64,000 nucleotides of DNA. It comes from Lysobacter solisilvae. Lineage in GTDB: Bacteria > Pseudomonadota > Gammaproteobacteria > Xanthomonadales > Xanthomonadaceae. The translations under genes and the position numbers were made by a program. The notes below the pieces were generated by a model, which did not search any database, was not told where the DNA came from, and saw nothing but the letters and a program-made list of their open reading frames with translations. Location: the NCBI RefSeq assembly GCF_016613535.2, contig NZ_CP071518.1, forward strand, positions 124,001 through 188,000, given 5' to 3'. Of this stretch, positions 38,882 to 52,335 are shown piece by piece; the stretch's first letter is position 1, and each line of letters opens with the position of its first letter.

Positions 38882-40561
38882 ATGCACCACACCTCGCTCA
38901 TCGCCATCCTCGTCGCCGGCTTCGGCCTGGCCTTCATCTTCGGCGCGATCGCGCAGCGACTGCGCATGTCGCCGCTGGTCGGCTACCTGATTGCCGGCGT
39001 GGTCGCCGGCCCGTTCACGCCCGGCTTCGTCGGCGACCCGACCCTGGCCCCCCAGCTGGCCGAGATCGGCGTGATCCTGCTGATGTTCGGCGTCGGCCTG
39101 CACTTTTCCCTGCGCGACCTGCTGGAGGTCAAGGCCATCGCCGTGCCCGGCGCGGTGATCCAGATCGCGCTCGCCACGCTGATGGGCTGGGGGCTGGCGC
39201 GCATGTTCGGCTGGACCGACGGCGCGGGCATCGTGTTCGGCATGGCGCTGTCGGTGGCCAGTACCGTGGTCGTGCTGCGCTCACTCGAGGAACGGCGCCT
39301 GCTGGACACCAACCGCGGGCGCATCGCGGTGGGCTGGCTGATCGTCGAGGACCTGGTGATGGTGATGGTGCTGGTGCTGCTTCCGGCACTGGCGGGCATG
39401 TTCAAGGGCGCCGACCTCGACGGTGTGGCCATTGGCACGGCGCTGATCAAGACGCTGTTCAAGGTCGGCGCGTTCGTCGCGCTCATGCTGCTGGTCGGAC
39501 GCCGGGTGGTGCCCTGGCTGCTGGAGCGGGTCGCAGGGACCGGCTCACGCGAACTGTTCACCCTGTGCGTGCTGGCCATCGCACTGGGCGTGGCCTTCGG
39601 ATCGGCCGAACTGTTCGGCGTGTCCTTCGCTCTGGGGGCCTTCTTCGCCGGCCTGCTGCTGAACGAGTCCGAGTTCAGCCATCAGGCGGCCAACGAGACG
39701 CTCCCGTTGCGCGATGCCTTCGCGGTGCTGTTCTTCGTCTCGGTGGGCATGCTGTTCAACCCCTCCATCCTGGTCGAGCGCCCGCTGCAGGTGCTGGCCA
39801 CCTTCGCGATCATCGTCGTAGGTAACGGCACGATCGTCTGGGGACTGGCTCGCCTGCTCGGCAAGAACCAGAACTCGGCGCTGCTGCTGGGTACCAGCCT
39901 GGCGCAGATCGGCGAGTTCTCCTTCATCCTCGCCGGACTGGGGGTGCAGCTGAAGGTGCTGCCCCAGGAAGGGCTGGACCTGATCCTCGCCGGCGCGTTG
40001 CTGTCGATCACCTTCAACCCGCTGATGACGCGGGCGCTGGACCGTCGCCGCGCGGCGGAGACCGCGCAGGTGCAGGCCACCGCCGACGCGCTGGCCGCCG
40101 TGCCGCAGGACATCGACCGCCACGTGCTGCTGATCGGCTACGGCCGCGTGGGACGCGAACTGGCCCGCGTGCTGTCCGACCACCACGTGCCGCTGGTGGT
40201 GATCGATGACGAGGACTACCTGATCGACCGCGCCCGTGCCGACGGCATGCACGCTGTGCGCGGCAACGCCGTCAACGAAGCGGTCCTGCGCGAAGCCGCC
40301 CCCGAGCGGGCGCACATGGCCCTGCTGGCCATTCCCAACGCGCTGGAGGCCGGCCAGATCATCACCACCCTGCGCCGCGTGAACCCGACGATGAGCATCG
40401 TCGCGCGTGGCCACAGCGACGCCGAGGTCAAGCACCTGCTCGAGCACGGCGCCGACGCGGCCGTGATGGCCGAGCGCGAACTGGCGCACAGCATCGCGGA
40501 AATGGTGATGGCGACGCCCACCTACCGCGGGGCGAAACACCTGCCCCCGGCGGCGGTGTGA
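38882..40561 (+). CDS. Monovalent cation:proton antiporter, YbaL/KefB-type
   Basis: The 559-residue protein has a CPA2 transporter domain of about twelve helices (from MHHTSLIAILVAGFGLAFIF; FGVGLHFSLRDLLEVKAIAV; ALSVASTVVVLRSLEERRLL; AQIGEFSFILAGLG). A C-terminal RCK/TrkA-N domain begins VLLIGYGRVGRELARVL and carries the dinucleotide-binding glycines. It matches the YbaL/KefC group, which exchange K+ or Na+ for H+ at the inner membrane under nucleotide or glutathione control. The ion cannot be told by eye. The ATG at 38882 follows an AAAGGAG ribosome-binding site. Confidence 0.92.
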   Translation: MHHTSLIAILVAGFGLAFIFGAIAQRLRMSPLVGYLIAGVVAGPFTPGFVGDPTLAPQLAEIGVILLMFGVGLHFSLRDLLEVKAIAVPGAVIQIALATLMGWGLARMFGWTDGAGIVFGMALSVASTVVVLRSLEERRLLDTNRGRIAVGWLIVEDLVMVMVLVLLPALAGMFKGADLDGVAIGTALIKTLFKVGAFVALMLLVGRRVVPWLLERVAGTGSRELFTLCVLAIALGVAFGSAELFGVSFALGAFFAGLLLNESEFSHQAANETLPLRDAFAVLFFVSVGMLFNPSILVERPLQVLATFAIIVVGNGTIVWGLARLLGKNQNSALLLGTSLAQIGEFSFILAGLGVQLKVLPQEGLDLILAGALLSITFNPLMTRALDRRRAAETAQVQATADALAAVPQDIDRHVLLIGYGRVGRELARVLSDHHVPLVVIDDEDYLIDRARADGMHAVRGNAVNEAVLREAAPERAHMALLAIPNALEAGQIITTLRRVNPTMSIVARGHSDAEVKHLLEHGADAAVMAERELAHSIAEMVMATPTYRGAKHLPPAAV

Positions 40562-40586
40562 CGGCCGGGATGTAACCCAGCGCCCT

Positions 40587-40618
40587 GGGCTCCTTCCCGC
40601 TTACGGGGGAAGGAGCCC
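40587..40618. repeat. REP-like palindrome after the antiporter gene
   Basis: GGGCTCCTTCCC (40587-40598) and GGGAAGGAGCCC (40607-40618) form a perfect 12-bp stem with an 8-nt loop. No T-run follows, so it is not a clear intrinsic terminator, though it could stop convergent transcripts. It resembles the CCTTCCCCCGC palindromes at 56740 and 56867. Confidence 0.75.
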
Positions 40619-40647
40619 GCACCGCCCGAGCGCGGCAGTCCGCCGGA

Positions 40648-42555
40648 CTACTGCCCGCTGTACCGCAAGCTCACGAACCAGCTGCGACCGGGCTGCGGAT
40701 AGAACGCGACGGTCTCGTAGTCCTTGTCGAACACGTTGTCGAGGTTGAGCTGCACCGACCAGGCCTGTGCGAACCGGTAGCCCACGCGCACGTCGGTGGT
40801 GCCGTAACCCGGAACGCGCACGAAGTTGCCCGGATCGTCGTAGCGCTCGCCGGCGCCATTGACGCTGCCGCCCACCGACCACGCACCGAAGCTGCGGTCC
40901 ACGTCGATGCGTCCGCTCAGGCGCGGGCGGCGCGGCAGCAGGTTGTCGTCGCCGAAGCCGCCGCTGTCGTTGCGCGGGTCGAGCCAAGTCGCGTTGGCCT
41001 GCACGCTCCAGCCGGCCAGCGTCGTTTCGGTCGTCACTTCCACGCCGTGGATGCGTGCCTTGTCGATGTTGTTCGGCTGGCCGAACGGACGGGTCGGGGT
41101 CGGCGTCGGGTCGTAGGCGATCAGGTCGTCCACGCGCGTCTGGAACGCGTTGACCGACCAGCCGCCCCAGCCATGCTTGCCGCGCAGGCCCAGTTCCGCG
41201 CTGGCCGAGGTCTCCGGCGACAGGGCCGCGTTGCCGAAGCCGGGGAAATAGAGGTCGTTGAAGGTCGGCGCCTTGTAGGCGGTGCCGTAACTCGCCGTCA
41301 GGCGCAGCGCATCGGTGAAGTCCCACCCCCACAGCACGCTGCCGGTCGTCTCGCCACCGAACTGGGTGTCGTCGTCGCGGCGCAGGCTGGCCTGCAGGGC
41401 ATGCGCGCCGAAGCGCTGCTGCCACTGCCCGAACAGGCCGCGGTTGATGCGCTGCTCGACGTCGTAGGTCGTGGTGCCGCCGACCTGGTCCTCGCGCCAG
41501 TCGAAGCCGACGCTCAGCAGGGCCTGGCCGACGCCGAAGTCGCCCTGCAGCGAACCACTGTCGCGGCGGGTGTCGAAGCGGTCGATGAACACACCGTCGT
41601 AGTAGTTGTGGCTGGTGTCCTCGCTGCGGCCGGCATTGAGGGTCACCGTGACCTGCTCGCTGGGCGTGTAGCGCACGCGGCTGCCGAGGATCTCCTGCAC
41701 CACGTCCGACTCATTGGACCAGCTGCTGTCGTAATCGTTGTGGCCTTCAGCCCGCAGCGCACGCGCCTCGACGTCCCAGGCCGGGGTGAACCGGTAGCCG
41801 CCACCGAGCGACAGGGAGCTGTTGCGGTAACCGTCGCGATCGGGATCGAGGGCGAAATCGTCCCAGGGCGAGGCGGGATTGTCGCGGTAGGAATCGATGC
41901 CGCCGGTGGTTTCGTGCGCGGCGTGCACCGAGTACCAGCCACCGTGCCCGCCGGAGGCGTCGCTGCGGCCGGACACGCCTGCGCCGTAGCGCTGGGTGTC
42001 GAAATTGCCGGCACCGATGTTGACGGTCGCCTGGAAGGGGCCGTGCGGGCGACGGGTGAATATCTGGATCACGCCGCCGACGGCGTCGGCGCCGTACAGG
42101 CTCGACACGGGGCCGCGCACGATCTCCACGCGCTCGATCTGCTCGACCGGCAGGTCCTGGAAGGCCATCCCGCCACTGGTGGCCGATCCGGCGCGCACGC
42201 CGTCGATGAGCACCACCACGTGGTCGGAATCGGTGCCGCGCAGGAAGCTGGACGCCACCTTGCCCGGCCCGCCATTGGCGCCGATGGTGAGGCCCGGGAC
42301 GCCCCGCAGCAGGTCCGGCAGCGACGCGGGTGCGCGGCGGTCGATGTCCTCACGGGTGATCACCGTCACCGCGGCGAGCGTCGCGTCGATGGTCTGCGCG
42401 GTGCGCGTGGCGGTGACCACGACGTCGTCGAGGTCGGTGGCCGGGTCGCTGGCCGGGTTGCCGGCCGGCTGCGCCCGCACGGTCGGGACGATGAGGGACG
42501 CGAGCGCAAGCGCCAGCAGCGAGCGCCGCGGCGTGGAAAGGAAAACGGAACGCAT
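40648..42555 (-). CDS. btuB: TonB-dependent vitamin B12 receptor BtuB
   Basis: BtuB is the outer-membrane barrel that imports cobalamin with energy from TonB. The 635-residue precursor has a signal peptide (LLALALASLIVPTVRAQPAG) and a TonB box (DDVVVTATR). A plug domain follows (SLPDLLRGVPGLTIGANGG; HVVVLIDGVRAGSATSGG; ERVEIVRGPVSSLYGADAVG), then a 22-strand barrel ending in the aromatic-terminated WFVSLRYSGQ. The B12 assignment rests on the BtuB-like plug and, decisively, on the cobalamin riboswitch in its leader. No other B12-uptake genes are adjacent. Confidence 0.92.
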   Translation of the reverse strand: MRSVFLSTPRRSLLALALASLIVPTVRAQPAGNPASDPATDLDDVVVTATRTAQTIDATLAAVTVITREDIDRRAPASLPDLLRGVPGLTIGANGGPGKVASSFLRGTDSDHVVVLIDGVRAGSATSGGMAFQDLPVEQIERVEIVRGPVSSLYGADAVGGVIQIFTRRPHGPFQATVNIGAGNFDTQRYGAGVSGRSDASGGHGGWYSVHAAHETTGGIDSYRDNPASPWDDFALDPDRDGYRNSSLSLGGGYRFTPAWDVEARALRAEGHNDYDSSWSNESDVVQEILGSRVRYTPSEQVTVTLNAGRSEDTSHNYYDGVFIDRFDTRRDSGSLQGDFGVGQALLSVGFDWREDQVGGTTTYDVEQRINRGLFGQWQQRFGAHALQASLRRDDDTQFGGETTGSVLWGWDFTDALRLTASYGTAYKAPTFNDLYFPGFGNAALSPETSASAELGLRGKHGWGGWSVNAFQTRVDDLIAYDPTPTPTRPFGQPNNIDKARIHGVEVTTETTLAGWSVQANATWLDPRNDSGGFGDDNLLPRRPRLSGRIDVDRSFGAWSVGGSVNGAGERYDDPGNFVRVPGYGTTDVRVGYRFAQAWSVQLNLDNVFDKDYETVAFYPQPGRSWFVSLRYSGQ

Positions 42556-42683
42556 GGCAATACTCCTAGGCCGCGCCTGCCCGCGCGGGTATACCGGGAA
42601 AGGGACAGGCGGGGAGGGAGTGGCGAGACGGCACGCGGATGCATGGCCCCGCGACATAGCCCACCGCATGTCGGGAAAGGCCT

Positions 42684-42898
42684 TGGGGCCGGTCTCCGGG
42701 CTCGTGCGCGGACGCTGAAGCGCGTCCAGGAGCGGCGCCTTCCCGTGCATCGCGCACAGTGGCATTCGCCATTCCCGGGCCATCCTGGGCCCAACACCTA
42801 CCGTTGCGGGGGCAGCTCCGGAATAGCCGCCCTGTCGACCAGACAGGGGGCGCACCGGATTCCCGTTTCAACCGTCGCAGCACGCGACGGTCACCTCA
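42684..42898 (-). ncRNA. Cobalamin riboswitch upstream of btuB
   Basis: On the minus strand the leader contains the conserved B12-box parts in order. GGGAATCCGGTG comes near 42865, then CCGGAGCTGCCCCCGCAACG and GGTAGGTG. CACTG with GGGAAGG follows, and finally AGCCCGGAGACCGGCC at 42687-42703. These match the AdoCbl class core and the peripheral P13-type pairing. The AUG of btuB is 129 nt downstream. Cobalamin should shut expression down, as in E. coli btuB; the expression platform is not obvious by eye. Confidence 0.92.
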
Positions 42899-42908
42899 GG
42901 CGGCGCGA

Positions 42909-42938
42909 AGTCTAGCAGGCGCCACGAATTAGTTGCAG
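42909..42938 (-). promoter_or_regulatory. Candidate promoter of the btuB riboswitch transcript
   Basis: On the minus strand CTGCAA (-35, 42933-42938) and TAGACT (-10, 42909-42914) are 18 bp apart. Transcription would begin near 42902, just ahead of the riboswitch fold. Confidence 0.45.
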
Positions 42939-43188
42939 CGCCGAGGATTTCGAGCGCGCCGCAGCGCGCAGCGACAACAATGCGGCGCCGGCTGGAGCGG
43001 GCCGAGGCCGGGCACCTCACCCACCCCCCGCCCCGCCTGACCGTTCCCCCCCGACTTGCGCGTTGGAGTGGGCAGGAACCGCGCGTAGGGACAACGCCAT
43101 GGCCTCGATGCAGAAGCCCCCGCTCCGGGTGCATGCCAGGCCGTCGCGCGGCAGCGGGCTCAACGGCCCCGCCGGCCGATGACGAACG

Positions 43189-44229
43189 ATGCAGGCCCGG
43201 CCACCCGCCCACCACCCTCGATCGCGCGCGCCGGACCCGGCGCCGGCGCCCCCGATTACCGCCGCGCTGCCCGAAGCGATCGGCATCGCCACCGGCCTGA
43301 AGGGGTTCCTGCTCTGGGTGGGCGGCTCGCTGGCGGGCATCACCGCCATGCTCTATGCCTGCGGCTACCTGGTGACCCGGGCCCACATGTCGATGCTGGG
43401 CCTGTATGGCTTCGTCACCTACGACAGCGACCACTTCCTGCAGGAAGGCGCCAAGTTCCTGTTGACCATGGCCCAGGAGATGGCCGAGATCGTCGCCGTG
43501 CTGCTGGCTGTGCTCGGCCTGCTCCTGCTGGTGCCGGGCTGCCTGGCGCTTTGCGGCCGGCGACGGCGGGACGCATGGCGGGAACGCTACCGGGGCTGGC
43601 GGCAACGCAGCGCGGTCGAACATACGTGGGAACGCGGCCGCTACCTCCTCTACGGCGCCGCCTTTGTCTATCTCATCGCCAAGACGGGCTTCGTCCTCGA
43701 TCTGCTGTACGCGCCGCTGGGAGTCGCCAACCTGCTCTACGACGGGGCCGCCCCCGTCTGCGCCACGTTCGACGCGACCGATTCCGCCTGTCTGCGCCAG
43801 GCGCTGCTGCGGGGGGAAGCCGACAACCTGGGCGCCGCGTTCGACGCGCAGTTGTACCTGGCACTGACCGTCGTGCTGCTCGCCTGCGTGACCTGGTGGA
43901 TCGTCATGCCCTGGAAATGGCGGGCCTGGCTGATCGCGCCGTTCATCGTGTCCGTCGCCCTGTGCCTGTTGCTGCTGCCCATGGACTACGGCGTACTGCA
44001 GCGCCCGACGATCTACCCGGTACTGCGCCTCGTCCGCGAACCGCCGGTGGCGGCCACGCCCGGGCGCCTATTCCTGATCAGCAAGACCGATGGCGAATTC
44101 GTCGTCTGGGACGCGGTCGCGCACAAGGTCACATGGATACCGGCCGGCGGCATCTCCAGCGCCGAGATCGTGCAGGTGCGTGACCTGTTCGAGCCGGTGC
44201 CCGCATCGTCACAAGGAACCGACCCATGA
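43189..44229 (+). CDS. Unrecognised inner-membrane protein, partner of the FecR-like protein
   Basis: I do not recognise this 346-residue protein. It has a proline-rich N-terminus (about 30 residues) and four clear hydrophobic segments: FLLWVGGSLAGITAMLYACG, VAVLLAVLGLLLLVPGCLAL, LYLALTVVLLACVTWWIVMP and WLIAPFIVSVALCLLLLPMD. A soluble C-terminal domain ends with strands such as GRLFLISKTDGEFVVWDA. A loop holds paired cysteines (VCATFDATDSACL). Its stop overlaps the next gene's ATG by 4 bp, so the two are one translational unit. The two proteins probably act together at the membrane; the role is unknown. The preceding 42,939-43,188 region shows no gene. Confidence 0.75.
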   Translation: MQARPPAHHPRSRAPDPAPAPPITAALPEAIGIATGLKGFLLWVGGSLAGITAMLYACGYLVTRAHMSMLGLYGFVTYDSDHFLQEGAKFLLTMAQEMAEIVAVLLAVLGLLLLVPGCLALCGRRRRDAWRERYRGWRQRSAVEHTWERGRYLLYGAAFVYLIAKTGFVLDLLYAPLGVANLLYDGAAPVCATFDATDSACLRQALLRGEADNLGAAFDAQLYLALTVVLLACVTWWIVMPWKWRAWLIAPFIVSVALCLLLLPMDYGVLQRPTIYPVLRLVREPPVAATPGRLFLISKTDGEFVVWDAVAHKVTWIPAGGISSAEIVQVRDLFEPVPASSQGTDP

Positions 44230-45008
44230 AAACCCTCGCCGCCATCGTCGTGCTGGGCCTGTGCAATATCCTGGCCTGCGCCACCGTCTCCGCGCAGTCG
44301 CCGCCGCGACAACAGATAGGAACCCTCGCGGCCGACGGGGACAACGCCTACATCAACGGCACCCGCATCAAGAAGCGGACCAAGTACAAGATCTTCGATG
44401 GCGACACGATGGCCACCGGAGCGGACACGAGCGTCCGCCTCGATCTCACCATCGGCGGCTACGACGGCTACATCCAGCTGGACGAGGACACTGATCCCAA
44501 CCTGATCGTCACGGCACGCTGCGTCGCCATGGAAATGCTGAAGGGGAAGGTGCTCGTCCATGCCAAGAACATCTGCCTGAAGTCCCCCAAGATCCAGCTG
44601 GTCACCAAAAGCCTGATCAATCTCGAGGCGAGCGACGCGGGCGACGTGCTGACGGTCATCGAAGGCAGCGTGGACCTGGAGGTGCCGATCGCCACCACGG
44701 TCGGCGCCTACTGGCGCTACACCGTCCGTGCCGATGGCACGGCCGAGGCGCAGAAGATCGACTCATACGAAGCGGAACGGACGATCGAGTGGCAGAAGCA
44801 GTACTTCCGCGGCATGCCGACCTGGCTGAAGGTGATAATCGGCTTGGTCACCGCCTACGCGGTTCACGAGATCATCGACCACAACCACAACCCGCCGTCC
44901 TCGCCACCGCCGGCGACGCCGACGCCCGTCATTCCACCCGGCAGCGATGTGACCCCACCGCCACCCCCGCCGCCCCCGCCGCCCCCGCCGCCGCCGCCGA
45001 TCGGCTGA
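44226..45008 (+). CDS. Exported FecR-like protein with membrane segment and poly-proline tail
   Basis: This 260-residue protein has a signal peptide (MKTLAAIVVLGLCNILACATV; cleavage probably after VSA). A beta-rich FecR-like domain follows (about residues 45-160; TSVRLDLTIGGYDGYIQLDE and LTVIEGSVDLEVPIATTVGA). A second hydrophobic segment, WLKVIIGLVTAYAVHEIID (about 199-217), leads to a low-complexity tail ending in 15 consecutive prolines and Ile-Gly. It lacks the cytoplasmic part of sigma-factor regulators, and no ECF sigma gene is nearby, so classical FecR signalling is unlikely. It is translationally coupled to the membrane protein before it. A GC hairpin at 45043-45064 separates it from clpB. 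Confidence 0.75.
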   Translation: MKTLAAIVVLGLCNILACATVSAQSPPRQQIGTLAADGDNAYINGTRIKKRTKYKIFDGDTMATGADTSVRLDLTIGGYDGYIQLDEDTDPNLIVTARCVAMEMLKGKVLVHAKNICLKSPKIQLVTKSLINLEASDAGDVLTVIEGSVDLEVPIATTVGAYWRYTVRADGTAEAQKIDSYEAERTIEWQKQYFRGMPTWLKVIIGLVTAYAVHEIIDHNHNPPSSPPPATPTPVIPPGSDVTPPPPPPPPPPPPPPPIG

Positions 45009-45071
45009 TACGGAGCGACAGGCATCGCCGCGGCAACCGCAGGGCCACGCCCACGGACGTGGCCGGCCATC

Positions 45072-47672
<2,601 letters not shown>

Positions 47673-47738
47673 GGGCGGGATTCCCGGGAAATACCTGGCG
47701 AAGTACGGGGAAACGGCGCTGCGGCCGCGATGCTCACC

Positions 47739-47767
47739 AGATGCGGCCCGGGGCCGCCCGATTCAAG
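47739..47767 (-). promoter_or_regulatory. Candidate sigma-32 (heat-shock) promoter of clpB
   Basis: On the minus strand CTTGAA (47762-47767) is followed after 13 bp by GGCCGCATCT (47739-47748), close to the RpoH pattern CTTGAA-N13/14-CCCCATNT. It is 67 bp from the clpB start. ClpB is a standard RpoH target. Confidence 0.65.
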
Positions 47768-47808
47768 CGTCCACCCGATGCTTACATGCGTCTGTTCAAG
47801 ATGCGTGG

Positions 47809-48654
47809 ATGAGCGCAGACCCCGACCGCCTGCCGCCTCCGCCATCCCCCGCCCGCGACTGGGCCCTGCTGCTGGATGTGGATGGCACCCTGCTGGAATT
47901 CGCACCTCATCCGGACGGGGTGCGCGTGCCCGACGGCCTGGTGGACGACCTGGCCCGCCTTCACGCCGCGCTGGGCGGCGCCCTGGGACTGGTGAGCGGA
48001 CGCCGCCTGGAAACCCTCGATGCGCTGTTCGCGCCGCTGGTGCTGCCGGCGATCGGACTGCATGGGTTGCAGCGGCGCGACGCTGGCGTCAGCGTCCACG
48101 CGGCGCCACACGAATGGGCCGTGGTCTGCGCAGGCGCGCTGGCGCTGTGCGCGAAATTCCCTGGCGCGCTGGTCGAGGACAAAGGCCTGACCCTGGCGCT
48201 GCACTGGCGCAATGCGCCCGCCGCCGAGGAGCCGCTGCGCGAATTCGCGCATTCGGCGCTCATCCAGTTGCCCGGCTACCAGCTGCAGCCCGGCCATGAC
48301 GTCGTCGAACTGCGCCCGGACGGCCACGACAAGGGCGACGGCATCCTGGCGATGCTGCAGTCGCCGGCGTTCCAGGGACGCCTGCCCGTGTTCGTCGGCG
48401 ACGATCTCACCGACGAGCACGGTTTCGACGCGGTCAACCTGCGGCATGGCCTGAGCGTGCGCGTGGGCCACCGCGAACCCACCGCGGCCATGTATGGGCT
48501 GCGCGACCCGGCACACGTCCGCCGCTGGCTGGCGCAGGCGGCGATGCTGCTCGGCCCGGACACACCCACCCGCCCCACCACACCGCAGCCCGGCCCGCGC
48601 GAAGCGACGGCGGACGAGCTTGCGGTGGGCGCCACCAGGGAGACGATCCGATGA
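47809..48654 (+). CDS. otsB: Trehalose-6-phosphate phosphatase OtsB
   Basis: OtsB removes phosphate from trehalose-6-phosphate to give the osmoprotectant trehalose. The 281-residue HAD-superfamily protein has motif [10 protein letters not shown] (catalytic Asp with DxDGT), LVSGR in motif [11 protein letters not shown] with the motif III Lys, and the metal-binding [17 protein letters not shown]. The C-terminus is proline-rich. The ATG at 47809 gives [20 protein letters not shown]. Its stop overlaps the GH15 gene's start by 4 bp, so the three trehalose genes are coupled. Confidence 0.95.
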   Translation: MSADPDRLPPPPSPARDWALLLDVDGTLLEFAPHPDGVRVPDGLVDDLARLHAALGGALGLVSGRRLETLDALFAPLVLPAIGLHGLQRRDAGVSVHAAPHEWAVVCAGALALCAKFPGALVEDKGLTLALHWRNAPAAEEPLREFAHSALIQLPGYQLQPGHDVVELRPDGHDKGDGILAMLQSPAFQGRLPVFVGDDLTDEHGFDAVNLRHGLSVRVGHREPTAAMYGLRDPAHVRRWLAQAAMLLGPDTPTRPTTPQPGPREATADELAVGATRETIR

Positions 48655-50432
48655 CGGCAACCCTCGACCTTGGCGTGGTGGGCAACGGCACCATCGCGGC
48701 ACTGATCGACCGGCAGGGCCGCGTGGTGTGGGGCTGCGTGCCCGCCTTCGACGGCGACCCGGTCTTCTGCGCCCTGCTGTCTCCACGCGACCACGACGGT
48801 GGCGACTACGCCATCGAACTGGAGGGCATGACCTCGGCCGAGCAGCACTACATCGAGAACACCGCGGTGCTGCGCACGGTGTTGCGCGACGGCCAGGGCA
48901 ATGCCATCGAGGTCATCGATTTCGCGCCCCGCTGGAAGTGGTTCGACCGCTTCTACCATCCGGTGATGCTGATCCGGCGCGTGCGCCCGCTGTCGGGCAG
49001 CCCGCGCATCCGCGTGCGCCTGCGCCCGCTGCGCGACTACGGCGCCGCCGTGCCGGAGACCACCTGGGGCAGCAACCACATCCGCTTCCTCATCCCGGGC
49101 TTCACGCTGCGCCTGACCAGCGACGCGCCGGTGCGGATGATCCTCGACGGCCTGCCGTTCGTGCTCGACCGCGAACTCCACCTGGTGCTGGGCGCGGACG
49201 AATCGCTCACTGAATCGGTGGCCGCCTATGTCCGCACCGCCGAGGACCGCACCATCTCCTATTGGCGCGAATGGGTGCGCAACCTCTCGATCCCGCTGGA
49301 ATGGCAGGAAGCCGTGATCCGCAGCGCGATCACGCTCAAGCTGTGCCAGTACGAGGACACCGGCGCAATCGTGGCGGCGATCACCACCTCCATCCCCGAA
49401 GCCCCGCATACGGTGCGCAACTGGGACTACCGCTACTGCTGGCTGCGCGACGCCGCCTTCGTCGTGCGCGCGCTAAACCGCCTGGGCGCGACGCGCACGA
49501 TGGAGGAATACCTGGGCTATCTGTTCAACCTGGCCACCTTCGAGTCCGGTGCGCTGCAACCGCTGTACAGCATCGGCTTCCAGGCCGAGCTGGCCGAGGA
49601 GGAAGTGCCGACGCTGACCGGCTACCGCGGCATGGGGCCGGTGCGGCGCGGCAACCTGGCCTGGCTGCAGCGGCAGCACGACGTCTACGGCAGCGTGGTG
49701 CTGGCCTCGACCCAGCTGTTCTTCGATCGCCGCCTCGGGCGGCCGGGCGACGCGGCGATGTTCCGGCGCCTGGAACCGGTCGGCGAGCGTGCCTTCGCGA
49801 TGCACGACCAGCCCGACGCCGGACTGTGGGAGTTCCGCGGACGCGCCGAGGTCCATACCTACTCGTCGGTGATGTGCTGGGCCGCATGCGACCGCCTGGC
49901 GCGGATCGCCTGGCACCTGCAACTGCATGATCGCGCGTCCTTCTGGCGCGATCGCGCCGAGGCCATGCATGAGCACATCCTGCAGTCGTCGTTCGACCTG
50001 CGCCGCGGCCACTTCGTCGACGTGTTCGGCGGCCACCGGCTCGACGCCTCGCTGCTGCTGCTCGCCGACCTGGGCTTCGTGGCGCCGCACGACTCGCGCT
50101 TCGTCGCCACGGTGGAGGCCATCGGCCGCGAGCTCAAGCGCGGCGACGCGCTGTTCCGCTACACCGCGCCGGACGACTTCGGCACGCCGGAAACCAGCTT
50201 CACCATCTGCACCTTCTGGTACATCGACGCGCTCGCCGCGATCGGCCGCAAGGAAGAGGCGCGCGACATGTTCGAGCGCCTGCTGGCCAAGCGCAACCAC
50301 CTGGGCCTGCTGTCGGAGGACCTCACCTTCGAGGACGCGCAGGCCTGGGGCAACTTCCCGCAGACCTATTCGCACGTGGGCCTGATCATCGCCGCGATGC
50401 GCTTGAGCCGTCCGTGGACGGACGCCACGTGA
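48651..50432 (+). CDS. Glycoside hydrolase family 15 protein (glucoamylase/trehalase-like)
   Basis: The 593-residue cytoplasmic enzyme begins with the beta-domain of bacterial GH15 proteins ([20 protein letters not shown]) and has the (alpha/alpha)6 barrel. Characteristic motifs are [57 protein letters not shown] (catalytic Glu) and [22 protein letters not shown]15 enzymes cleave terminal glucose; several bacterial members with this N-domain are trehalases. Located between otsB and otsA, the enzyme probably acts on trehalose or a related glucoside, but this is inferred. It overlaps otsB by 4 bp; otsA follows after 40 bp. Confidence 0.9.
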   Translation: MTATLDLGVVGNGTIAALIDRQGRVVWGCVPAFDGDPVFCALLSPRDHDGGDYAIELEGMTSAEQHYIENTAVLRTVLRDGQGNAIEVIDFAPRWKWFDRFYHPVMLIRRVRPLSGSPRIRVRLRPLRDYGAAVPETTWGSNHIRFLIPGFTLRLTSDAPVRMILDGLPFVLDRELHLVLGADESLTESVAAYVRTAEDRTISYWREWVRNLSIPLEWQEAVIRSAITLKLCQYEDTGAIVAAITTSIPEAPHTVRNWDYRYCWLRDAAFVVRALNRLGATRTMEEYLGYLFNLATFESGALQPLYSIGFQAELAEEEVPTLTGYRGMGPVRRGNLAWLQRQHDVYGSVVLASTQLFFDRRLGRPGDAAMFRRLEPVGERAFAMHDQPDAGLWEFRGRAEVHTYSSVMCWAACDRLARIAWHLQLHDRASFWRDRAEAMHEHILQSSFDLRRGHFVDVFGGHRLDASLLLLADLGFVAPHDSRFVATVEAIGRELKRGDALFRYTAPDDFGTPETSFTICTFWYIDALAAIGRKEEARDMFERLLAKRNHLGLLSEDLTFEDAQAWGNFPQTYSHVGLIIAAMRLSRPWTDAT

Positions 50433-50472
50433 GGGCGCTGCAGGCACCCAAAGCCACCGCAGGGAGGGCGCG

Positions 50473-51837
<1,365 letters not shown>

Positions 51838-51858
51838 GCAGGGCCGCGCCGTAGCGGC

Positions 51859-52335
51859 CTACGGCAGGAAACGGTGGCGGTGCTCCGCCGTCGGCACCAG
51901 GCAGGCATCCCGGCGGCCGAACCAGCGATAGCGGTTGCGCGCCAGCACGCGGTAGAGCCGGTTGCGCAGCGGCCGGGGCAGCACGGACAGCAGGCGGGCG
52001 CACCGCCATGCACCGCCCAGCCCGCCGATCACGCGCACGATGGCGTCGGTGTCGGTCCAGGCGCGGCCATGCTCGAGCAGCAGCAGCGAGGCCGGGGCAT
52101 CCGGATCCAGGCCATGCGCGTCCAGCAGCGCGCGACCCGAGCCCGACTGCATGGCGGCGAATCGATAGCGCGCCCTGCGGTCATGCCGCAACAGGAAATG
52201 CACCCAGCCGTTGCACAGCACGCAGACACCGTCGAAGACGATCACCGCGGCCGCCGGCGCGTCCGGCGCGGTCGCTCGCACGTCCGCGGCCTGAACCGGG
52301 TCGACCACGGCCACCTGACCGGCCTCAGGCGCCAT
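51859..52335 (-). CDS. DCC-family (DUF393) thiol-disulfide oxidoreductase-like protein
   Basis: The 158-residue protein carries the family signature VIVFDGVCVLCNGWVHFLLR, where Asp-x-x-Cys-x-x-Cys resembles a thioredoxin-like active site. The DCC family has a predicted redox role but little experimental work. A start at 52335 (MAPEAGQVAVVDPVQ) overlaps the DUF4166 stop by 11 bp. It is the last gene of the rluD operon. Confidence 0.85.
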   Translation of the reverse strand: MAPEAGQVAVVDPVQAADVRATAPDAPAAAVIVFDGVCVLCNGWVHFLLRHDRRARYRFAAMQSGSGRALLDAHGLDPDAPASLLLLEHGRAWTDTDAIVRVIGGLGGAWRCARLLSVLPRPLRNRLYRVLARNRYRWFGRRDACLVPTAEHRHRFLP

